Made by a program: the position numbers and the translations under genes. Positions 39,501-47,588 of a stretch of 64,000 nt of DNA are shown here, in pieces; the stretch's first letter is position 1; each line of letters begins with the position of its first letter. The stretch covers positions 45,971-109,970 of the forward strand of contig DCIX01000032.1 of NCBI GenBank assembly GCA_002317135.1. Direction: 5' to 3'. The DNA comes from Bacteroidales bacterium UBA1715 (GTDB lineage Bacteria > Bacteroidota > Bacteroidia > Bacteroidales > UBA1715). The notes below the pieces were generated by a model. It was not told the origin of the DNA and did no database searches. It saw only the letters and a list, made by a program, of their open reading frames with translations.

Positions 39501-42500
39501 AATCAGTATAACCTTCCACAGTTGCTGGCGTAACGACAAATTGAATAGAGTATTCATTCATATCTGTCATATCTTGCGATATAACTTTTACATAAGCAAT
39601 TCCATCTAATTGAGATGCCTGCGTTACTTCCAAATATGCACTTGCATCTTCAGCAACAGCCGTTACTGTTGGAATGTCTGTTGTTCCAGCTGGCAATGTT
39701 ACAACATACGAGTGAGCAGCCTGATTAAACGCAGGAGTTAATGTTCCAGGATTTACAGAAATAGACTTTAAATTTGCATTATCAGACAATGTGATTGCCT
39801 CACTATTTCCTGTAGATTCTTTCGGACCAATTACAAGATTGTCGATATATGCAGCCTTATTTCTCGCTTTCTTAGAATCACTAGGACCAGCCAAAGCTAT
39901 ACGCACAGCAACAATTGCCGATTTTGTAATATAACTTGCTGTAGCATAATTAAATGTAGTAACACCTTCTGTACTTGAACTAACTGTTTTTGCTGGAGTC
40001 AAATAATCGGAAACATTACCATAAATATCTACCAATGCAACATTAAAGCTAATATACTCATTATCAACGGTAACACCATTTAACGTTGCACCTTCAGCAA
40101 CACCGACAACTTCCAAAGAGACATTCAATGCTGCCGTACCATCCAACACATATCCGGTAGGTAAATGATATTCAATATACCCAAACTCTGTTTCCTTACC
40201 TGTTTGTACCAAAGAAACACCTAACTTTTGGTTATATGTAGTTATTTGTCCAAAACCAATACCTGTTGTTGTTGCTATATTTTGAAGAGTAGCCTTATAT
40301 TGATCTGTTACAACAGAAACATTACCAATTCCATTCGTAAAGTCATCTGACCATTCAGACACAATATTTTGTGAAGATGCAGCGGAATAACTAATTTCAT
40401 ATTGTTTACGAGAACCATCCTCTGCAGTAACCGTAATCACAGTTGTTTCAGAAACAGTTTCGGCATAATCAATTTCTACATTTGCATTCTTATCGGTAGC
40501 AATTGCTGTAAGATAAGGGACAAATGTTGTATTCAACATTGCCTTATAACTATATACGTCTGGAGAGAATGCTGGTTGAAGCGTTCCACCACCCAATGTC
40601 AAAGTTGCAAGTGTTGCATCCGAAGAAGCAGCAATTTTAAATGTAACTTTGTATATTTCACTATTGAAACCATTTGCAGAAATAACTTTTACAGTCGCAT
40701 TTCCCTCCAATGATTCTGCTTGTGTTACTGTTGCAGACGCTTTTTCGTGAACCGTTGATGCCGAAATGATTGGAACTTCAGTTGTTCCTGCTGGCAATAC
40801 ACATTCATAAGACAATACCGAAGTTGATAACGAAGGTGTTATAACACCCACTGACGAAGTCAATGTTTTCAACGCAACACTAGAGTTAACCGATTGGTTT
40901 TTAGAAGCGTATGTAGGAGACATTTCTTCCCAGTTATCATTTGTTTCTGGATAACGTCCATAACTGATATTTTCTGTTTGTGCACCAAAAGTAACTTCAT
41001 CAATAGTTGTTATAATGCCATCAGCACCAATTTGGCTCAACACTACCGACTCTCCTGCACCACTTAACGAAAAGTCTAAGTGATTTGCACCAAGTTCAGG
41101 TTTTCCATCTGCCCAAAAAGCAATCCACTTACCTGATTGTACTGTTGTTAATGCTGAATTTGTTGTTGGAATACGGCAACGAAGTGAGTAGCCAGCAGAG
41201 TCACTAATGAACAATCCACCTAAATCAATAGCAGAACTTGAACCATTATAGAACTCAATATAGTCACTATAATTACCTTGATCATCAGCGACAATAGACG
41301 TATTCAAAGCAAGCACTTCGTTGATTGTAATGCCTGAAACTGGTTTTACAGTAACATTGTTTGCATTCTTTGCATTTGGAGTTGGTGTCAACAAATATCT
41401 AAAATCAGAAGTAACCGAAGGATAACGACCATACGAAACATCTTCACCTTGATTTGAATATGACACTTGGTCAATTATATAATTTTCAGACCCACGCAAC
41501 TGAACGATAGCTATATCACCAGCTGCAGCAGGTAATTTAAAATCAACGTGATTTGGATTGATTGCCGTTTGCTTATCGCACCAGAACACATAATAACCAC
41601 CAGCCTTTATTGTTGTAAGTTCCGATTGTCCTTTCGGAATCATGTATTTATTTAGGTTGTTCAAATCGTTTGTTACGAACAAACCACCTAAGTCAATATC
41701 TTTAGACGTTGTATTGTATATTTCAAACCAATCTGCGTATGTTCCTGTTTCTTCTTGTACGGTAGTAGTATTCTTCGACATAAATTCATTGATTACCAAG
41801 CCATCAATAAAGCTATCGGAAAGAATTGTATTTGAAGCATTTGGTGTCGTTTTCGTAAAGATAATCACATTGGAAGAACCATCTGGATAACGACCATACG
41901 AAACATCTGTATTCTGTTGTGCATATTGAATAGAATCAATAATCACCATGTTTCCAGAAGCATTCTTTTGAGACAAATAAATAGAACCTTTTGAGCGATC
42001 CAATTTAAATGGTAAATGCAACACGCCATCTTGTGGTTCTTTATCTGCCCAGAATAATAGATAGCCTTTTGCAGCTATAGTCGTTTTATTTGACTCGCCA
42101 TAAGGAATTTGGTATTTTGTCAAATTTTGCAAATTATCAGACAAATACAAACCAGCCATATTTACATCTGAAGTACCAGCATTATAGATTTCTATCCAAT
42201 CTTCGTGTTTTGATGCCTCATTAGTTATATCGGTACTGTTTGACGCAAGGAATTCATTGATATACAAGTTGTTTTCTGTTGGTCGTGTAACAAATTCCGC
42301 AGTAATTGTTGTTGTGCTTTCAATCGTTACAAAATATTCAGGATCAGTAGATACTGTAGTTGTTCCGTTTTTCCAAGCAGAGAACTTGTAGCCATCTTTA
42401 GGTTCTGCAGTCAAACGAATTGCACGATTTTTTTGATGTGCTGCAGAATAACCATTTTCAACAGGAATAGCACAAACATATACTTGACCTTGTGAACTTG

Positions 42501-44604
42501 AATATTTAATATTCAATGTAGTAGTGCCTTTTGCCCCAAATTTGTCATCTATATATCCTTTCATATAGCCGACACGCTTAGTTGCCCACGATTGCATAGC
42601 ACAAACGCCATAACCATAGCAGTCACCAGCGTTAAGAGTACAAGTCCATTCATCCATCAAGGCATCGCGTTCCATTGAAAGTTTATGTTCAATGTTGTCC
42701 GAAATTGTGATGAATCGTTCTGGATTATATACCGTTGCAATCATTGCATAAAAGCGTTGTACGAATTCAGCCTTAAACACATCGTTTTTCAACAAATAAT
42801 TCAATATTGCAACAGAAACTTTCTTCGTATAACTTGATTTATCGAAGTTATCCCATGGATTTGTATAGGCATCACCACCCCACAAACCATAACCAAAATC
42901 AGTATCATACCAAGGGAAACGGAATTTACCATTTTCCGTTCTTGGGCGCCACATACGCATATTGTTTGCTGGCCAGTCTGTATTCTGACAATACAATTGA
43001 GCAATGTAATAGTTTATTGCATTGTCTACATCTATATAATGATTCTTAACAAACTCATAATTGTCGGCATCTGCCAAGGAGTTATTTGCCAAATAAATCA
43101 TCATTTCTGCAAGACGTTCTGTTGTTCCTTTCGATGCACGGAAATCGTATGTGCTATCGTCAGCAAATTTCAACAAATCAATATCATCAGCGTAATCGTG
43201 ATAACCTGCAAAATAATCTTCGTCAAAGCGTTCACGCAAGTTAATCAAGCCCCAATACTCACCATTCAAATACATAACAACTGGTTCAAAATCTTGTGTC
43301 TCCAAATCGATCTGACCACGAAGAACTTGTTGTATAGCAGCATCACGATATTTGGAACCTTGTTCCCAGTCATTACCTGCATTACGCAAGACGAATGATT
43401 TATATGAAGACAAACCATCTTCACCAAACAACGGATAATTGATTTCACCTGCTTCGTATTTTTTCTTCATCACGATATTCAAAGACTTCATATCGTAGTT
43501 TCGAGAAACCGCCCCCATTGTAGACGCACCTGCAGAAACACCAAACTGACGATTTCCACTCGCATCAAAATATTCTACAAAGACTTTTCGTTCCCAATCT
43601 TGACGCCAGTTTGCTGTAACATAACCATCATTTACGCCATTTGTTCCTTGAATATAAATACCGCTATCCGCATCAAAGAAGTTTGCAAAATCTGTAGAAA
43701 TAGCCACAACTGGAAGTGAACGGGCATTTATATTTATAAAATAGGTATTACCTTCTGTTTCACTCGGGACATAGTCTTCATGGAACACCTTTGCTTTCAA
43801 AACAAAACCATATGTTCTTGTCCCTGAATATTTTGAAGAAGGATAACTCAACGAAGAAGGATAGGTATAATGTTGAATACCTGTTTTATTTTTACGATCA
43901 TATCCAGCCTTTTGCGTTGTTTTTTCTGAGCTTTTTGCCGTTATTGCTCCTTCATAAATTGGAGAATTTTCCGTTGGTTCAGAACCATCTGTTGTATAAC
44001 GGATAACTGCGCCTGGCAATGTTGTCGACAACGTAATGTTTTGCTCTTTATTAAAATAGCCACCTTTTATTGAGAATACAGGTTTTGGAGCCAAACCCTT
44101 CACTGTTGTAGAAACATTTGATGCTCCTGGTGTTGGTTTTGAAAGAGCTGCCCAAGCACCTGTTCCATTAACCAAACGACCATAAGTATAATCTGTCTCA
44201 ATATTGCCGATGTGCACTGAGTCCATCAAACGCATTGTCGAAGAATACAAATACAAGACATCACCTTCTGAAATTTTGAAGTTCGTGTGCATTGCCTTAC
44301 CGATAACATCTTCGCCATCACAGTAAATCAACAAAAATGCCTTTGAAGCAATTGTTTTTCCCGAAGGAATCTGCCATTTGCGTGGTTTATCCTTATTGTC
44401 TGTTACATAATAACCACTCAAGTCAACTGCAGAAGTTGAAGTGTTATACAACTCAATCCAATCTCTGTATTTATAAAAATCCGGATCTAATTGTGTTTTT
44501 GAATTCGATGGTTGAACCTCATTAAACTTCACTTGCGAGAAAGAAACGTTTCCAAATACTGTAAATACAACAGCCAACGCAAGAATCGTATATATTTTTT
44601 TCAT
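33520..44604 (-). CDS. Giant T9SS-exported protein with LTD, CotH kinase and BIg2 repeats
   Basis: Predicted surface protein of 3,694 residues. Order (approximate residues): signal peptide (1-23, ending SFSQ); lamin-tail domain LTD1 (24-165); chitobiase C-terminal-like domain (172-270, IRYTTDGSEP); CotH kinase domain (295-690) with YLNGEYWGLINLRERFDED near 440 and the metal motif WYDTDFG (Asp567, Asp569); InlB-type repeat (730-775); three more LTDs starting near 778, 933 and 1090 (INEFLASN, INEFMSKN, INEVLALN); cadherin-like sandwiches near 1240, 1330 and 1610; a carbohydrate-binding-like region (1695-1850); about 18 BIg2 repeats (1950-3500); a cadherin-like domain; and a type A T9SS sorting domain (about 3610-3694, VVVYPTPTEGPIYV...GIYFVVIT...VKK). 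CotH domains phosphorylate proteins in Bacillus spores; activity here is inferred. ATG at 44604 is used; the longer frame begins with TTG. Confidence 0.88.
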   Translation of the reverse strand: MKKIYTILALAVVFTVFGNVSFSQVKFNEVQPSNSKTQLDPDFYKYRDWIELYNTSTSAVDLSGYYVTDNKDKPRKWQIPSGKTIASKAFLLIYCDGEDVIGKAMHTNFKISEGDVLYLYSSTMRLMDSVHIGNIETDYTYGRLVNGTGAWAALSKPTPGASNVSTTVKGLAPKPVFSIKGGYFNKEQNITLSTTLPGAVIRYTTDGSEPTENSPIYEGAITAKSSEKTTQKAGYDRKNKTGIQHYTYPSSLSYPSSKYSGTRTYGFVLKAKVFHEDYVPSETEGNTYFININARSLPVVAISTDFANFFDADSGIYIQGTNGVNDGYVTANWRQDWERKVFVEYFDASGNRQFGVSAGASTMGAVSRNYDMKSLNIVMKKKYEAGEINYPLFGEDGLSSYKSFVLRNAGNDWEQGSKYRDAAIQQVLRGQIDLETQDFEPVVMYLNGEYWGLINLRERFDEDYFAGYHDYADDIDLLKFADDSTYDFRASKGTTERLAEMMIYLANNSLADADNYEFVKNHYIDVDNAINYYIAQLYCQNTDWPANNMRMWRPRTENGKFRFPWYDTDFGYGLWGGDAYTNPWDNFDKSSYTKKVSVAILNYLLKNDVFKAEFVQRFYAMIATVYNPERFITISDNIEHKLSMERDALMDEWTCTLNAGDCYGYGVCAMQSWATKRVGYMKGYIDDKFGAKGTTTLNIKYSSSQGQVYVCAIPVENGYSAAHQKNRAIRLTAEPKDGYKFSAWKNGTTTVSTDPEYFVTIESTTTITAEFVTRPTENNLYINEFLASNSTDITNEASKHEDWIEIYNAGTSDVNMAGLYLSDNLQNLTKYQIPYGESNKTTIAAKGYLLFWADKEPQDGVLHLPFKLDRSKGSIYLSQKNASGNMVIIDSIQYAQQNTDVSYGRYPDGSSNVIIFTKTTPNASNTILSDSFIDGLVINEFMSKNTTTVQEETGTYADWFEIYNTTSKDIDLGGLFVTNDLNNLNKYMIPKGQSELTTIKAGGYYVFWCDKQTAINPNHVDFKLPAAAGDIAIVQLRGSENYIIDQVSYSNQGEDVSYGRYPSVTSDFRYLLTPTPNAKNANNVTVKPVSGITINEVLALNTSIVADDQGNYSDYIEFYNGSSSAIDLGGLFISDSAGYSLRCRIPTTNSALTTVQSGKWIAFWADGKPELGANHLDFSLSGAGESVVLSQIGADGIITTIDEVTFGAQTENISYGRYPETNDNWEEMSPTYASKNQSVNSSVALKTLTSSVGVITPSLSTSVLSYECVLPAGTTEVPIISASTVHEKASATVTQAESLEGNATVKVISANGFNSEIYKVTFKIAASSDATLATLTLGGGTLQPAFSPDVYSYKAMLNTTFVPYLTAIATDKNANVEIDYAETVSETTVITVTAEDGSRKQYEISYSAASSQNIVSEWSDDFTNGIGNVSVVTDQYKATLQNIATTTGIGFGQITTYNQKLGVSLVQTGKETEFGYIEYHLPTGYVLDGTAALNVSLEVVGVAEGATLNGVTVDNEYISFNVALVDIYGNVSDYLTPAKTVSSSTEGVTTFNYATASYITKSAIVAVRIALAGPSDSKKARNKAAYIDNLVIGPKESTGNSEAITLSDNANLKSISVNPGTLTPAFNQAAHSYVVTLPAGTTDIPTVTAVAEDASAYLEVTQASQLDGIAYVKVISQDMTDMNEYSIQFVVTPATVEGYTDYVVRPAMKGWSESSSLYEMAYNGGDIAIAYNRTSSSSDAIQYNLVDEDYTILDLQNNPYVSVKLKTSVSTTLFVELFDANGKTTASTVAAASCSAGAEYVTYTFDFTGKFGSADASEIYGMNLYFDKGSSTKASGTITIDELRFGSDVELSINQAPVWSEIPSQTIQQGGTFTNINLASFVTDDATEPAKLKFALENASENVTLSISSGVLSIAVKDYSWLGSETLKISATDEEGASSIVTITIAVEELKIDLESVAFSQTSLSVAQDEKIDLANYITYKPVDATIESMVWSISDKTIASVNGVGELTNMLEYGSETVIATVVVTDKSGNEYTKNISVVLTGCPTKVSALSLEDTKLDLYYDGTAQVEYVISPANACVKSVSYSSSNKSIATISDKGVITALQKNGSTVITVSVNDGFSVKTATCTVTVSKDCSGDIELSLNKATMALLTNANEKLTATITPDDECTADNEVVWTTSNAKVATVANGVVSGISAGTATITATTTGNGITTATCVVTVSSDCESGPVELAMSSETATMYLSEELTLTANILTEHPCDNTIVWTSSDETVATVEDGVITPLKYGSTIITATAVQGGNAVTCNLTVAEKDVTAVELVPQAKMMYVGTTQTMSVKLTPENADNKSVTWLSSDADVAKVSSKGVVTALSSGTVTIYALAASGVSDHYSIQVVDIEVQDITLNISKVTLTTGDKQQVSVSYEPENATNKSLIWTSTDETIATVSEDGVITAVSEGTTTIVVKTVSGISKVISVSVQSDVVPVEKIAVSPTTVKMNAGDTKTIVATVTPTNATNKTVSWSSSDETIATVSAEGVITAVAAGTATITASSANGKTADVGVTVNYKQISSVSFSERTERTVLLNEGEEVDLGSLLNIVPAAVETESVVWSVNSTNASIDEDGLLTNNRAFGTEQATVTVTVTDMYGTVKTATMSVTLNGCQQKITSASVNTTDVEISASGSSQLTVSILPKDACVEYITYTSADKTVATVSSTGKISAVSNGETTVTVLISDGFSTIEKTVSVSVLKDVVAVTAVSFDMTSAIKYIGDTFTLGAAVYPADATNQSLTWTSSDETVATVDATGKVTILAAGRTTIMAKANNGVSASCLITAKAIDVTAITLSQSTLSIQVYDSEQLIATVTPTNATDKTIVWSSSNEVIATVDENGIITAHKSGSCSIMATSANGKTKSCAITVTDIEPIAITVSTTSVQLDIDETATIITTLSPSNVTDTELTWTSNNTTVATVENGVIKAVGAGSTKVVVTTGNGLEKEIIVKVNALEATSITLNTDEVTLLQNEQQNLIATVLPEKTTNKMVKWTSSDRTVATVDAVGKITAIGIGETVITAATANGLNATCKVVVTLNVVAATGVEIVPSQLTMYVGEINPVEAQITPANTTNKSIVWSSDKISVATVDQYGSISAVSAGKATIKATSANNIVGTCVVTVKEIEITSITISEVSLAVGEFQTLTAVCLPTNATDKSITWSVANESIATITSSGKITGVAEGTTRVMAMSANGVIGMANVKVTETAIPVKSIVARGSYTMNIDNSIDLSSLVIFNPENATNKSLTAVVIANHPDYDETASVVSVSNGVVTAVAAGSADLLITSASTGVTTTITISVNPIMPSSVSLNKSTLELVVNSNEKLQATILPTNASNTSVKWESANPEIASVKDGVVYAVNTGSTMITVCSKINSSIYARCVVTVIETPVQKITPNVSSLNMNVGTMKGIKLTIEPEEASSSEITWTSSDNKVVTVSKEGLIEAVGLGKAIVTATASNGVSCAIVCEVAEPNVAPQVIGRIPDQQLTVGSSVTIDLTDYFFDDDVLLYSIDDMGSNISCSVSSDGKATFTVKDEYGMGGEQMVGIHVKDPSGASATAQLVFIIDGVKTKPSDNPDPSAVEDAVLQDVVVYPTPTEGPIYVSYELPSVETSRIEIFSAMGQKVVDKVIEDRDSVDEAFDLSDMKDGIYFVVITTTDGRTQRTVVKK
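34110..38750 (-). repeat. Tandem BIg2 repeats inside the giant gene
   Basis: About 18 degenerate coding repeats of roughly 80-90 codons, each with the core pattern WxSSDxxVATV-x-GxVTAVxxGxxTIxA, for example WTSSDETVATVDATG and WSSSDETIATVSAEG. They are diverged from one another at DNA level, so this is an old protein-level array rather than recent amplification. Two units (near the start and the middle) are variants with a longer turn ending in GSETVIATV or GTEQATVTV. Confidence 0.8.
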
Positions 44605-44718
44605 TATCAATAATTTACTTTCACACCACTATTTGAGAAAATGTTCTCTTCTACAACATCCTTCAAATAAAATTTGAAATCAATCAACAAAAAATTATTT
44701 GCCCATTTTATAGACCTT

Positions 44719-44726
44719 CAAAAGTA
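44719..44726 (-). promoter_or_regulatory. Candidate -7 promoter box of the giant gene
   Basis: TACTTTTG on the minus strand, exact TAnnTTTG, with a TTTG (44746-44743) 16 bases upstream. It would give a 5' UTR of about 105 bases, long compared with other genes here. Confidence 0.4.
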
Positions 44727-44917
44727 GTAAAAAACTACATATCAAAACTTACATTTCGGTAAAAACTATACGAATTTTATCCACAATTTTTCTTAACCAA
44801 AACGGCGAAATACAAAAAGACGAAACTGTTTTATAAATCTTTACAACACAATAAATTACAAATCCTGTAAACCGAAATTAAAAGAAAAAAGGCATTCTAC
44901 TACACACAAGCATAGCA

Positions 44918-44940
44918 ATAAAAAAGACATTTTAGTCTTG
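44918..44940 (-). terminator. Weak terminator after ung
   Basis: AAGAC / GTCTT stem with a 6-base loop and a short T-run on the minus strand, about 35 bases past the ung stop. Confidence 0.45.
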
Positions 44941-44974
44941 ATTTACATGAAATAAAAAGTAAAAAATGTCGTTA

Positions 44975-45640
44975 TTACCACTCTATTGGCGTCTTTCCCA
45001 AACCTTGCAAAATTTCATTTGTTTTGGAAAAATGACGACAACCAAAGAACCCTTTGTACGAAGACAAAGGAGACGGATGCGCTGCTTTCAAAATATGATG
45101 TTTTGAAGTGTCAATCAATGCCGACTTTGCCTGAGCAAACGAGCCCCATAAAAGAAAAACCAAATCCGATTTTTGTTCCGACAATGTTTGAATTACTTTA
45201 TCGGTAAATTGTTCCCAACCATGTTTTTGGTGAGATCCTGCCTGATTCGCACGAACAGTCAATGTGGCATTTAGCAAAAGAACTCCTTGTTTTGCCCACG
45301 ACTCAAGATTACCACTCTCAGGATTTGGTTTGCCAATATCGTCGTGTAACTCCTTAAAAATATTTTGCAACGAAGGTGGTTTTTGTATACCATCTTGCAC
45401 AGAAAACGATAAACCGTGAGCCTGTCCAGGACCATGATATGGATCTTGGCCAATAATGACAACTTTCACAGCATCGAATGGTGTGCAAGCAAATGCATTG
45501 AAAATGTTTTTCCCTTCTGGATAAACAATGTAGCGTTTTTTCTCTTCAACAAGAAAATCTTTCAACGCATAGAAATATGGTTTATTGAATTCGTCTATTA
45601 AGACGCGTTTCCACGATTCTTCTATTTTTGGATCTATCAT
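44975..45640 (-). CDS. ung: Uracil-DNA glycosylase
   Basis: Removes uracil from DNA to start base-excision repair. 221 residues, normal for family 1. Motif A is GQDPYHGPGQAHGLSFSV with the catalytic Asp; motif B is AAHPSPLSSYKGFFGCRHFSK with the catalytic His; NATLTVRANQAGSHQKHGW is the usual uracil-pocket segment. Starts one base after the stop of the glycosyltransferase gene, so the two are co-transcribed. Confidence 0.97.
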   Translation of the reverse strand: MIDPKIEESWKRVLIDEFNKPYFYALKDFLVEEKKRYIVYPEGKNIFNAFACTPFDAVKVVIIGQDPYHGPGQAHGLSFSVQDGIQKPPSLQNIFKELHDDIGKPNPESGNLESWAKQGVLLLNATLTVRANQAGSHQKHGWEQFTDKVIQTLSEQKSDLVFLLWGSFAQAKSALIDTSKHHILKAAHPSPLSSYKGFFGCRHFSKTNEILQGLGKTPIEW

Positions 45641-45641
45641 C

Positions 45642-46535
45642 TTACAATAATCCTTTAGTTACACACCATCGAAATTTCACTATCGCATTTGCTTTTGGAG
45701 CCTCTCCTCTCAACAAATAATATACAGCCAACACAATAGAACCGCACCATTTCCACAACTCCTTTGTGAGTGCACAAACATATCCACCACGATTATTTGA
45801 GCAACGGATTTTTTCACTCATACCAATTCCCTCTCCCATTTTCTTCACAAAATCTATCGTTGTTCGAAATTCTGGAATAACATGATGAACCTGCACATTT
45901 GGCAAATATAGAATTTGCATCGAAGCCTGCTTTACTCTATTGAAAATATCCTTTTCCTCACCACCCATCAAATTCTTTTTAGAACGACCTAAAGCTGTAT
46001 TAAAAAGTCCTATTTGCTCCAAACATTGCCGGCGAAATCCCATATTCGCGCCAATAGGATATGATTTGCCATCAAATAGAACCACTTCGTTTCCTTTGTC
46101 TATAGCAGACACAAGTGGAATCAAACGAGGAGACATCCAATCAGGTTCTTTTCCAGTTTCATACAACGGATAAATTCTTCCGCCAAAAGCCTGCATTTCT
46201 GGAAAATTTGTCAAATAACCCGACAAATTTTTCAAATAATCTGATTCAACAAAAGCATCGTCATCCAAAAAGACAATGCAATCTCCTTTTGCTTCTGCAA
46301 AACCTCTATTTCTTGCGAAAGACAAACCCTGTTGTGTTTCTTTCACATACAAGTAATTCACCATTGAATAATTTTCATGGAACTTCTGACATTCTGCAAC
46401 TGTATTATCAGTGCTATTGTTATCTATCAAAAGTATTTCGTATTGTTCAAACGGGAAATCATTCTGAGCAATATGCTCTAATGTCCGATAAACATACGCG
46501 TCACGATTATATGTGCAAATTACTAATGAAATCAT
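45642..46535 (-). CDS. Family 2 glycosyltransferase
   Basis: Cytoplasmic-face inverting glycosyltransferase of 297 residues. GT-A fold markers: start SLVICTYNRDAYVYRTLEHI, LLIDNNSTDNT, the metal-binding DDDAF, and the acceptor-side GGEEKDIFNRVKQ. A hydrophobic stretch near the C-terminus (WCGSIVLAVYYLL) may associate with the membrane. Donor and acceptor are unknown. The ATG at 46535 is chosen because the longer frame starts with TTG inside a TACATTTG box (46539-46546). Pairing with ung looks incidental. Confidence 0.85.
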   Translation of the reverse strand: MISLVICTYNRDAYVYRTLEHIAQNDFPFEQYEILLIDNNSTDNTVAECQKFHENYSMVNYLYVKETQQGLSFARNRGFAEAKGDCIVFLDDDAFVESDYLKNLSGYLTNFPEMQAFGGRIYPLYETGKEPDWMSPRLIPLVSAIDKGNEVVLFDGKSYPIGANMGFRRQCLEQIGLFNTALGRSKKNLMGGEEKDIFNRVKQASMQILYLPNVQVHHVIPEFRTTIDFVKKMGEGIGMSEKIRCSNNRGGYVCALTKELWKWCGSIVLAVYYLLRGEAPKANAIVKFRWCVTKGLL

Positions 46536-46538
46536 ATA

Positions 46539-46546
46539 CAAATGTA
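46539..46546 (-). promoter_or_regulatory. Candidate -7 box immediately before the glycosyltransferase start
   Basis: TACATTTG on the minus strand, exact TAnnTTTG, but it ends only 3 bases before the ATG. If functional, the mRNA would be leaderless or nearly so; otherwise it is a chance match. Confidence 0.3.
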
Positions 46547-46573
46547 CACTTATACTTTGACATTTGAAAGCAT

Positions 46574-46603
46574 AAAAAAAGGGAACGATATTCGTCCCCT
46601 TTT
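46574..46603 (-). terminator. Terminator of the ftsX-to-aldolase operon
   Basis: AAAAGGGGACGA / TCGTTCCCTTTTTTT stem (one mismatch, 3-base loop) read on the minus strand, 20 bases past the aldolase stop. Confidence 0.75.
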
Positions 46604-46622
46604 ACAAATAGAAATTATGCTA

Positions 46623-47573
46623 TTATAGCATACCTTTTTCGTGCATAAACTCATCGTAGAAAGAAACATAGTCGTCTTTCTTTTCGCTATCCATCCAAGC
46701 CATTGCTGAACGTGGGTGTTCATTCATAGAACCAGAAATCAAATATGGCATAAAGTAACCCCAGTCAATTTGTTTTTGAAGTGGTTTTACTTGTTCTTGA
46801 ATAACTTTAAGGATTGGTCTTAATTTATATTTTGGATTTTTCAAGAATGAAATCAACAATTCCATTGGACAGTTTCCTGCACCACGACCAATACCAAGCA
46901 TAGTTGCATCAAGCATATTTGCACCATCAATAATACATTCGATTGTATTTGCAAATGCTAATTGTTGGTTATTATGTCCGTGGAAACCAATTGTTTTTCC
47001 TGGCAATGCAGTTGTATATTTTGTCATCAAATTGTGAATATCTTCAGAATACAAGCTACCAAAACTATCAACCAAGTAGAATGTACCAACTCTTGATTTT
47101 GCAACATCATCAAGAACTTCGTTCAAACTACGTTCTGTTACTTTTGAAACAGCCATCAAGTTAATAGTTGCTTCGTAACCTTTATCCATCACATGGTGAG
47201 CTAATTCAATAGCTTTATCGATTTGATGATCGTAGCAAGCAACACGGAATAAGTCGATTACACTTTCTGATTTTGGACGAATATCATCAAATTTAATACG
47301 ACCGATGTCGGCCATTACAGACAATTTTGTGTTTGTGTTGTTGTCACCAACGATTTCACGAAGTTCTTCTTCTGCACAGAATTTCCAAGGTCCATATACA
47401 TCACGAGAGAATTGGTCTTCACTACTGATGTAGCCAATTTCCATATAATCTATACCTGCTTCTACACAAGAATCGTAAATTCCTTTTACAAATTCTTTGC
47501 TGAATTGCCATTTATTCATCAAACCACCGTCGCGAACAGTGCAATCCAAAACTTTTAATTCTTTTCTAAACAT
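46623..47573 (-). CDS. DRE-TIM-type aldolase (HMGL-like) domain protein
   Basis: TIM-barrel C-C bond enzyme of 316 residues, related to 4-hydroxy-2-oxovalerate aldolase and HMG-CoA lyase. The metal/base motif LDCTVRDGGLMNKW (DRDG variant of DxRDG) is at the N-terminus, FYLVDSFGSLY in the middle and the metal-binding His pair in IGFHGHNNQQLAFANT, followed by GIGRGAGNCPMELL. The substrate is unknown. Members of this group often sit in sugar or polysaccharide gene sets. Here it ends a seven-gene operon, 15 bases after the chorismate mutase-like gene. Confidence 0.75.
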   Translation of the reverse strand: MFRKELKVLDCTVRDGGLMNKWQFSKEFVKGIYDSCVEAGIDYMEIGYISSEDQFSRDVYGPWKFCAEEELREIVGDNNTNTKLSVMADIGRIKFDDIRPKSESVIDLFRVACYDHQIDKAIELAHHVMDKGYEATINLMAVSKVTERSLNEVLDDVAKSRVGTFYLVDSFGSLYSEDIHNLMTKYTTALPGKTIGFHGHNNQQLAFANTIECIIDGANMLDATMLGIGRGAGNCPMELLISFLKNPKYKLRPILKVIQEQVKPLQKQIDWGYFMPYLISGSMNEHPRSAMAWMDSEKKDDYVSFYDEFMHEKGML

Positions 47574-47588
47574 ATCTTTATAAATAAA

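Larger units (their letters stand above)
44605..44974. other. 370-base intergenic region between ung and the giant gene
   Basis: No gene or RNA was recognised. The left end holds a weak ung terminator (44918-44940 by coordinate) and the region near 44719 holds a possible giant-gene promoter box. The remainder is AT-rich sequence with no repeats I can support. Confidence 0.5.
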
